Of a stretch of 64,000 bases of DNA, positions 57,952 to 64,000 are shown piece by piece. The notes beneath the pieces were generated by a model that searched no databases, was not told the DNA's origin, and saw nothing but the letters and a program-made list of their open reading frames with translations. How positions within the stretch are numbered: position 1 is the first letter of the stretch; each line of letters opens with the position of its first letter. The position numbers and the translations under genes are program-made. Origin of the DNA: Fen-1301 sp963786395 (GTDB lineage Bacteria; Bacteroidota; Ignavibacteria; Ignavibacteriales; Ignavibacteriaceae); assembly GCA_963786395.1 (NCBI GenBank), contig CAWAZD010000004.1, positions 186,001 to 250,000 of the forward strand. Direction: 5' to 3'.

Positions 57952-60840
57952 TTATAATTTATATTTAATTCCTAAATCAGCAGTCCATCCATAATATTGA
58001 ATATTAGTCGGATAAAATGAATTAAACTGGTATCCAGAATCTGGAATGTTTGTTAAGTTGTTAACATCCATATAAAGGCTGATATTTTTGTAAACTTTTT
58101 GCTGTGCAGTAAAATCCCATCTAACTGAGCTTTCAACGTAAGTATCATATTCAGGGCTTTTATCTACAACTGCCAGACTTTTGCCCTGAAAGATGGCAGA
58201 TATTCGACCAGAGAAACCGTTTTTTTCATAACCGATAGCAAGATTACCAATATAATCAGCCTGCCCCGGCATTCTAGCAGTTCGTTCAGAATTTGTTATA
58301 ATTGTTAAGATATAAGGCGGCGCCGGTAAAGTCTGGTAGGTAACCTTAAGGAGCGGGAAAGTTGTTTCAGACTTCATTATAGAAAAGTTAGCATAAAAAA
58401 CAAAGCCATCAAAGGGGCTAGGTAGTAATGCCAGGTTTGATTGAAGATCAATTTCCACACCATACACAGTTGACGGCAAATCAGCATTAACTGGTTGAGT
58501 TATTGAGTATCCATTGAACACTCCACCTTGTATGATGGATGACCTGAGATAATCGATATCCCAGAGTTTCTTATAGAAACTGCCTAGTGTAAATAAACCG
58601 AACTCGTTATATACTGACAAGTATAAATCATAATTCCATACCCTTGTATGTTTTAGAATCGGGTTTCCCTTATTTATAGTTTGTGACTGATTATCAATCT
58701 GTTGCCAAGGCACTAAATTAAAATAATCAGGTCTGGATAGAGTGCGAGTTACAGCACCTCTGACATCCATCCAATCAGTAAGTTTATATTTCATCTGAAT
58801 GTTAGGCAAAATATCATAATAAGTCCTAGATCCAACGGTATCTTTAGCTCCCTGAAAATCCGGAATATCTTCATTGGTACCTGGTGTTCCAATTATACTT
58901 TTGAAGTCGCTGTAAGTATTTTCAATTCTGACACCTGGAATTATAGTAAGATTGGGAGTTAGTGATACTTCAGCCATTGCATAAGCAGCAGAGACATTTT
59001 CACTGGCCTGATAATTTTGAAACGCAATTGCCGGATTATAAACATATAGAGGAGTTCCATTTGACAGGATAACATTCCTCATATTTTCTGTAAAGGTGGA
59101 AAGCGCAGCTGGATCCAAACTGGGTCCGAAAGCATATTCTCCATTAAGGAATTTCCCAACGAGATCGCTGGAGGAAAGGAAATTACTCATAAGAAGATAA
59201 TTATTACCAGGAGTTAATGCGAATTTTTTATAGAAAGTATTAAGATTCTTGAATTGATCAACACCTACACTATTTATATTAAAGGATGAAGTCCAGTATT
59301 GCTCGTTATCACGGTTACGGCTCACAGCCCTATATTTTCCACCGAATTTTAGATATCCCGCTAAATCATTACCCAAATCAAAATTAATTTTAACATTAAC
59401 TTGTGCTGTTTTATTATTATCTAAAACTTTATAACTATTTATATCGCTCTCTTTAAATGTTGTATTATTAAGATTATCTTTAACGCCAAGGGGAATGAGT
59501 TTTGGCCCCTGATTGATAATTATTGTGGGTTTCAGAGAAGACAATTCCTGAAAGATATTATTATACTCCAGAGGAGTATTCTGGTCGGATTGGGAAAAAG
59601 CCAATGATCCATCAATCTGGAAAATGCTAAGAATATAATTTCCCAGGATATTCCCTGAAAATAACTGAGTAGTACTTTTACCTTGTCTTATTTCATATTG
59701 AGTTCGAGCATTATCAATCTGGTAACGTTTTCTGCGTCTTAAGTCATCACGATCAGTTTGACTCCAAAACCCTGTAGCTATAAGATTGCCGTTATCAAAA
59801 TCATAATCAGTAGACAAACTAGCACCATATCTGGTCCTTATCTGTTGGTCATCTGTAAGATTTAGATTTCCCACCCTTAAAACATCAATATTTGTCCCTG
59901 TAATTGTATGATCAAACGGATAGTTTGCTGTCAATGCATCAGAGCTTCTGTCTGCCTTTTGAATATTCGCTGTAGCGACAACACCGAGTGTATTATTAAG
60001 AAACCTGTTGCTTAAATTCACGGAACTTCTGTAATCGCCATAATAATTTTGTTGCGAGCCATACCCACTTTGTATTTTTAGGTCACCCGTCAATTTATCT
60101 GGAGCATTTTTAACAATAAAATTGACTGTACCACCTACAGCATCTGCATCTTTATCCGATGTTATTGATTTAAATACTTCGATACCTGCAAGCATATCAG
60201 GAGATATAGAACTAAGATCGACAGAACGATCGTTTGGATCGGTAGACTGTATTTTTTGGCCATTGACAGTAATATTTGTGAATTTAGGAGCCAGACCTCT
60301 AATAACTACTTTCTGACCTTCCCCACCATCGCGTTGGAGTGAAATACCGGGAAGTCGCGCAAGAGTTTCAGCAGCATTCTGATCAGGTAGGTCCATGATT
60401 TTGTCCCTAGAGACAATATTTACAATGGAATTAGAATTCAACTGTTGATTTATAGCTTCCTGCTGACCCTGGCGCTGAGCGGTAACTACAATTTCATTAA
60501 CATTTACTGCAACAGGTCTGAGTTTAATGTCAATTTTTTTCTTTTCACCACCGGCTATTTTAATTTTTACTGTATCAGATACATATCCAATATATCTATA
60601 CACAAGGACGGCATTTCCTTCCTTAATATTTACCAGTCGATATATCCCATCCATATTTGTGACAGTACCATTTGAAGTTCCGACTAAAATAACATTAGAG
60701 CCCCAAAGAGGAGAGTTATCAATACCGTCAACAACTTTCCCTGCTATTTCACATGACGATTGGGCAGATGTGAGATTAAGCAAAGGAGAAGTTAACAGAA
60801 CAAGAATTAAAAGTACAATTTTAGTGTTATTTAGACACAT
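57952..60840 (-). CDS. TonB-dependent outer-membrane receptor
   Basis: About 962 residues. A signal peptide (IVLLILVLLTSPLLNLTSAQ) and a carboxypeptidase-regulatory-like domain (CEIAGKVVDGIDNSPLWGSN) precede the plug: LPDQNAAETLARLPGISLQR, GGEGQKVVIRGL and VTVNGQKI-type strand. A 22-strand barrel follows, ending YYGWTADLGIKYKL. The LPDQN...AETLARLPG plug is common in polysaccharide-uptake TonB receptors. ATG 60840 has GGAG 7 nt upstream; an upstream TTG at 60852 is weaker. No SusD-like gene is next to it. It presumably takes up the oligosaccharides generated by the surface proteins of this locus. Confidence 0.92.
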   Translation of the reverse strand: MCLNNTKIVLLILVLLTSPLLNLTSAQSSCEIAGKVVDGIDNSPLWGSNVILVGTSNGTVTNMDGIYRLVNIKEGNAVLVYRYIGYVSDTVKIKIAGGEKKKIDIKLRPVAVNVNEIVVTAQRQGQQEAINQQLNSNSIVNIVSRDKIMDLPDQNAAETLARLPGISLQRDGGEGQKVVIRGLAPKFTNITVNGQKIQSTDPNDRSVDLSSISPDMLAGIEVFKSITSDKDADAVGGTVNFIVKNAPDKLTGDLKIQSGYGSQQNYYGDYRSSVNLSNRFLNNTLGVVATANIQKADRSSDALTANYPFDHTITGTNIDVLRVGNLNLTDDQQIRTRYGASLSTDYDFDNGNLIATGFWSQTDRDDLRRRKRYQIDNARTQYEIRQGKSTTQLFSGNILGNYILSIFQIDGSLAFSQSDQNTPLEYNNIFQELSSLKPTIIINQGPKLIPLGVKDNLNNTTFKESDINSYKVLDNNKTAQVNVKINFDLGNDLAGYLKFGGKYRAVSRNRDNEQYWTSSFNINSVGVDQFKNLNTFYKKFALTPGNNYLLMSNFLSSSDLVGKFLNGEYAFGPSLDPAALSTFTENMRNVILSNGTPLYVYNPAIAFQNYQASENVSAAYAMAEVSLTPNLTIIPGVRIENTYSDFKSIIGTPGTNEDIPDFQGAKDTVGSRTYYDILPNIQMKYKLTDWMDVRGAVTRTLSRPDYFNLVPWQQIDNQSQTINKGNPILKHTRVWNYDLYLSVYNEFGLFTLGSFYKKLWDIDYLRSSIIQGGVFNGYSITQPVNADLPSTVYGVEIDLQSNLALLPSPFDGFVFYANFSIMKSETTFPLLKVTYQTLPAPPYILTIITNSERTARMPGQADYIGNLAIGYEKNGFSGRISAIFQGKSLAVVDKSPEYDTYVESSVRWDFTAQQKVYKNISLYMDVNNLTNIPDSGYQFNSFYPTNIQYYGWTADLGIKYKL

Positions 60841-60904
60841 ATGAGGCTCCAATAAGGAAAAAGTAGTATTTTATTTATAATAAATTAACCATACTTCATG
60901 CGTG

Positions 60905-60919
60905 GCATACTTGGTATGC
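60905..60919. promoter_or_regulatory. Candidate operator GCATAC-TTG-GTATGC
   Basis: A perfect 6-bp inverted repeat with a 3-bp spacer located 65 bp upstream of the TonB receptor start. Spacing and symmetry suit a dimeric LacI/GntR-type repressor such as the one encoded at 55127-56284. Confidence 0.4.
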
Positions 60920-60970
60920 TAACTTAAATAATTATCCTACATTTGTCAAGATTATATTAAGGTTATAGAT

Positions 60971-61002
60971 AAAAAAACCCACGAAAATTTAACGTGGGTT
61001 TT
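60971..61002 (-). terminator. Rho-independent terminator of the upstream T9SS gene
   Basis: On the minus strand AAACCCACG-type arms (9 bp) enclose a short AT loop and are followed by a run of seven T. It lies 25 nt downstream of the stop at 61027, separating that gene from the TonB receptor transcript. Confidence 0.85.
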
Positions 61003-61026
61003 AATATTTAACACATCACGAATAAT

Positions 61027-64000
61027 TTATTTAACGAGCATCATTTTTCTAATCTGAGAGAACTGGCCGGCATCTATCCTATAGATATAAATGCCACTAG
61101 GAAGATCAGAAGCGTTAAAAGATAAATTATAATAACCCGCATCTTTAAATCCATTTTCAAGGATTTTAACAGATTGACCAATAGCATTATAAACAACTAA
61201 TTTGACAAAAGAAGATTTTGGCAAACTATATTCTATAATAGTATTTGGATTGAAAGGATTAGGATAATTTTGAGATAATGAGAAAACTGCGGGAGCTATA
61301 TAATTTACCTCTACGATGTTAGAATATTTAAATGATCCAGTATTATCGATTTGTTTTAATCTATATGAATAATTACCTGTCTTGGATAATTTTGAATCGG
61401 CAAAGGAATAGTTTTTTATAAAACTACTATTGCCAGCCCCTTTTATAAAACTAATTTTTTCCCATGAAGATGAGTTGAAATTTCTTTCCACATCAAATCC
61501 ATTATTGTTTAATTCAGTTGCAGTATGCCATACCAAGTTAACAGAATTACCACTTATTTTAGCTGTAAATGAAGTAAGCTCTACCGGTAATGGATTAGCA
61601 GCATCACTGACGGTCCATTTTGAAAATGAGGATGTATTAAAAGTAACTGATTGAGTAGCGGATGCGTTTTGAGGAATACCTGAAGGGTTCCAAAGAGTTC
61701 CACCGTTAGTACTATTATAGACCTGTGAAGTTGAAAGGTCTTTCCCATTATTATCCAGTGCATCCCAGGTTAAAGTTAAATCTCTGCCAGCACTTGGAGG
61801 ATTTACTGAGGATAAAGTCCAGTTCCTATTTATAGATGAACTTGCACCCACTACAATTGCTCCAGTTGGACCAGCAACACGAGTAATTGTAACACTACTC
61901 AAGTTATCGGTGCCTGCGCTTAGTCCAATTCCAAGGCCGCCGATGTTTGAAACAGCATTTATTCCTACAGGTTGAGTTGTTGTGGCTGTACCAAGTATAT
62001 ATTTACCTGGGGTTTCTACAACTGTTGCTCCTGAACCTATTGTTGCAGTTCCCGTAACCGTGACACTTTTTGCAAGTGTGTCTGTTTGTGTATTACTGAA
62101 TGTAAGATTATTGACAGTCGACGGAATCAAAGCTCCTGTGGTCTGCGCTGTTGGCGCGTAAAATTCATAATTGGCTCCTGCACTCAGATTTATTATCCCT
62201 CCAACTTTAATGTTTCCGTTTAACCCAAGAGGACTAGAAGTCTTTACTGATCCACCGGAATTTAAAGTAAATGAGCTTGCGCTTCCCTGGAAAGTACTAG
62301 TATCAATATCTACCACGGATCCGCTTTGAACAACCCAGTTAATATTGTTCCCATTATTTAATGAACCAGAAGTATAAGTTTGGACTCCGTTACCTGCAAA
62401 AAACACAGAATCTTTTGTGCTTGAATGTGAATAGAATTGTACTCCAGCGGGTAAATATATATTTCCCATAACTATCATGTTGTCTAAATTCTTCGCACTA
62501 CCAATACATAAACCGAAATTTCCAGTGACTGAAACATTCCCCTTAACGATTAATTTAACTGTCTCTATCGCATGGCTGCTTGAATAACTGTCTATTGCAA
62601 CAGAAGTAAATAAGCTGTCAACAATTAAATTACCATTTACCGTTATAGTTTTAGGACTACCTAAAACTTCCCATCCCGTAAGTGCGTAATAGTTGCTCTT
62701 TGTGTTTTTGAAGGACAAATTTCCAGCGATTGTATTGTTCGCCATGTCAAAATGACATGCCGTTGATGTTGCTGCCAGATTAGGGCAGTTTACAGTGAAG
62801 TTATAAAAATTCTGGTTCGCGCCAGTAGTTGCATTACTCGCATCTCCTGTTGTAGTTCCAGTAATAACGCAATTTGAACCTGTCCCCCATGTTGCAGTAG
62901 GTATTGAGTTACCATTCACATTATGTTGATATGTCCCATTAACAATTGCAGTACCAGCACTATTCAAGCCGCCGTTGTTTATTAAAGTACCATTGACGGT
63001 TAATAATCCATCTGTTTTTAGTGCAGCAGTAACAGAATCTAAAGAAGTGCTTCCGATTGTTAGATTATTTACTATAGCAGGTAACTGTGAACCAAATACT
63101 TGCAGACCAGCTCCCACATAGCTGAAGTTAGCAGCTGTATCAAATGCAACTGTTGAAGTTTGGATAGGTCCTGCTATCGCATCAAGTCCGGCTGCGGATC
63201 CAACATTAATATTAGCACCGGGTTTCAAAGCAAATGTTCCGGCACCAGTTATTTTGGAGGCAGGGTAAGTAAAATCGGCAGTCCCACCATTCAATATATT
63301 TATTGCACCACCACTTGCAACATTTATGGAGGCATAAGCTCCATCGTTGTTAACACCGCTTATTCTTGGAATTAAAACTTTTGCAACATTAATAATACCT
63401 AATGAACCAACATTAACTGTAACAGTTGATCCCGCGGTATCTGATAAAACTGCACTTTGAACATTCATAGTTCCGTTGACATTCAGTGTAATATTCATGT
63501 TACCTAGAGCACCAACGGTAGAGCTATTCATAAAATTACTATTGGGCGCAAAATTTACTGTAACTCCAGGATTTATTGTTATAGTAGAAGAAGTTTGAGT
63601 CCCTCGCGTAAGATAAATACCTGCTCCACCTGTTCCAGTTGTACCTGCATAATTGATATTAGCGTTTAATGCAAAAACAAATGTTAAGGTGCCTGATTGA
63701 CTGCTGTTTGGTCTTAATTCAGCAATATTAACAACACCACTACCAGCTAAAGTTATTATACCATTAAATTTTGTCTCAATTGTAAAAGCGTCGGTAGTAT
63801 CTTTACCAAGAGTACCATCAACCCAAATAGTAGGACCTGCAACTTTTAGTACTGATAAAGTACCTGCCGGAAGAACCTGATCTGATTGGAATTTAGCTCC
63901 AGATTGCACTATAAGACTTTTACAATTGGAACTGCTTGAAGCAAGATCATAAGTAACGGTATTACCTGTTTGAATAAAAACCTGTGCTGAAGAGCCAGGC
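61027..64000 (-). CDS. Large T9SS-secreted surface protein, 5' partial
   Basis: The frame is open to the window edge, so the N-terminus is missing; at least 991 residues remain. The body is repetitive, Thr/Ser/Asn/Gly-rich beta structure with strands like LTVNGTLINNGGLNSAGTA and VNNLTFSNTQTDTL, as in autotransporter-like or pectin-lyase-like surface proteins. Near the C-terminus are a fibronectin-like stretch (VELTSFTAKISGNSVNLVWHT) and the Por sorting domain LSQNYPNPFNPNTIIEYSLP. Function unknown; a surface adhesin or matrix role is inferred from composition. It has its own terminator and so is probably a separate transcription unit. Confidence 0.85.
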   Translation of the reverse strand, partial: PGSSAQVFIQTGNTVTYDLASSSSNCKSLIVQSGAKFQSDQVLPAGTLSVLKVAGPTIWVDGTLGKDTTDAFTIETKFNGIITLAGSGVVNIAELRPNSSQSGTLTFVFALNANINYAGTTGTGGAGIYLTRGTQTSSTITINPGVTVNFAPNSNFMNSSTVGALGNMNITLNVNGTMNVQSAVLSDTAGSTVTVNVGSLGIINVAKVLIPRISGVNNDGAYASINVASGGAINILNGGTADFTYPASKITGAGTFALKPGANINVGSAAGLDAIAGPIQTSTVAFDTAANFSYVGAGLQVFGSQLPAIVNNLTIGSTSLDSVTAALKTDGLLTVNGTLINNGGLNSAGTAIVNGTYQHNVNGNSIPTATWGTGSNCVITGTTTGDASNATTGANQNFYNFTVNCPNLAATSTACHFDMANNTIAGNLSFKNTKSNYYALTGWEVLGSPKTITVNGNLIVDSLFTSVAIDSYSSSHAIETVKLIVKGNVSVTGNFGLCIGSAKNLDNMIVMGNIYLPAGVQFYSHSSTKDSVFFAGNGVQTYTSGSLNNGNNINWVVQSGSVVDIDTSTFQGSASSFTLNSGGSVKTSSPLGLNGNIKVGGIINLSAGANYEFYAPTAQTTGALIPSTVNNLTFSNTQTDTLAKSVTVTGTATIGSGATVVETPGKYILGTATTTQPVGINAVSNIGGLGIGLSAGTDNLSSVTITRVAGPTGAIVVGASSSINRNWTLSSVNPPSAGRDLTLTWDALDNNGKDLSTSQVYNSTNGGTLWNPSGIPQNASATQSVTFNTSSFSKWTVSDAANPLPVELTSFTAKISGNSVNLVWHTATELNNNGFDVERNFNSSSWEKISFIKGAGNSSFIKNYSFADSKLSKTGNYSYRLKQIDNTGSFKYSNIVEVNYIAPAVFSLSQNYPNPFNPNTIIEYSLPKSSFVKLVVYNAIGQSVKILENGFKDAGYYNLSFNASDLPSGIYIYRIDAGQFSQIRKMMLVK

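Overview
The window is AT-rich and carries several secreted proteins that end in a Por-type (type IX secretion, T9SS) sorting domain with the NYPNPFNP signature. It also has lipoproteins, a TonB-dependent receptor and mostly ATG starts with GGAG-like ribosome binding sites. This combination points to a free-living member of the Ignavibacteria or a related Bacteroidota/Chlorobi-group lineage. No rRNA, tRNA, CRISPR array, integrase or transposase was found.

Layout. At 1-6.8 kb are housekeeping and small genes: a partial endonuclease III-like glycosylase, a phosphoglucosamine mutase, a DUF58 protein, a TPR lipoprotein, a methyltransferase, a DUF1684 lipoprotein and a ferritin-like/VIT1 fusion. 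At 6.9-14.2 kb a minus-strand operon encodes a TolC-like channel, a periplasmic adaptor, an ABC ATPase and three tandem MacB-type permeases. At 14.3-22.1 kb are a tRNA nucleotidyltransferase-family protein, a membrane metallopeptidase, MurA, and a Ser/Thr kinase with a periplasmic Ycf48-like propeller coupled to a PP2C phosphatase. At 22.5-30 kb, plus strand, are a radical SAM enzyme, a small secreted protein and a 1763-residue T9SS protein with a matrixin-type zinc motif and nine tandem LAWQGG hexapeptides. At 30-35.7 kb is a partner-switching module: a propeller-sensing SpoIIE phosphatase, a serine-kinase/anti-sigma protein, a STAS antagonist and a GAF-SpoIIE phosphatase.

At 36-64 kb nearly everything is on the minus strand and forms a polysaccharide/uronate utilisation locus. 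From the GntR/LacI-hybrid regulator (56.3 kb) down to glycerate kinase (36.05 kb) thirteen genes follow each other with overlaps or short gaps, the largest 41 nt. They encode a beta-glucuronidase with the uronate-binding NxKG motif, a Na+/solute symporter, a six-hairpin glycosidase-like protein, two paralogous beta-helix proteins, GH20-like and GH105-like enzymes, a NagB-like deaminase, an oligogalacturonate-lyase-like protein, a GH28-like enzyme, a hexuronate-type MFS transporter and glycerate kinase. Upstream lie a T9SS beta-helix protein, a TonB receptor and another large T9SS protein that runs off the window. Enzymes for uronic acids and for amino sugars occur together, so the substrate could be pectin or a uronate/hexosamine polymer.

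Caveat: many genes are split by single-base shifts, at least one each in about 15 genes, densest at 40-46.5 kb. In each case both sides of the shift still encode conserved protein and gene-to-gene junctions stay intact. That fits assembly or sequencing indels better than old pseudogenes. I give full spans for these genes and state roughly where the frame changes.
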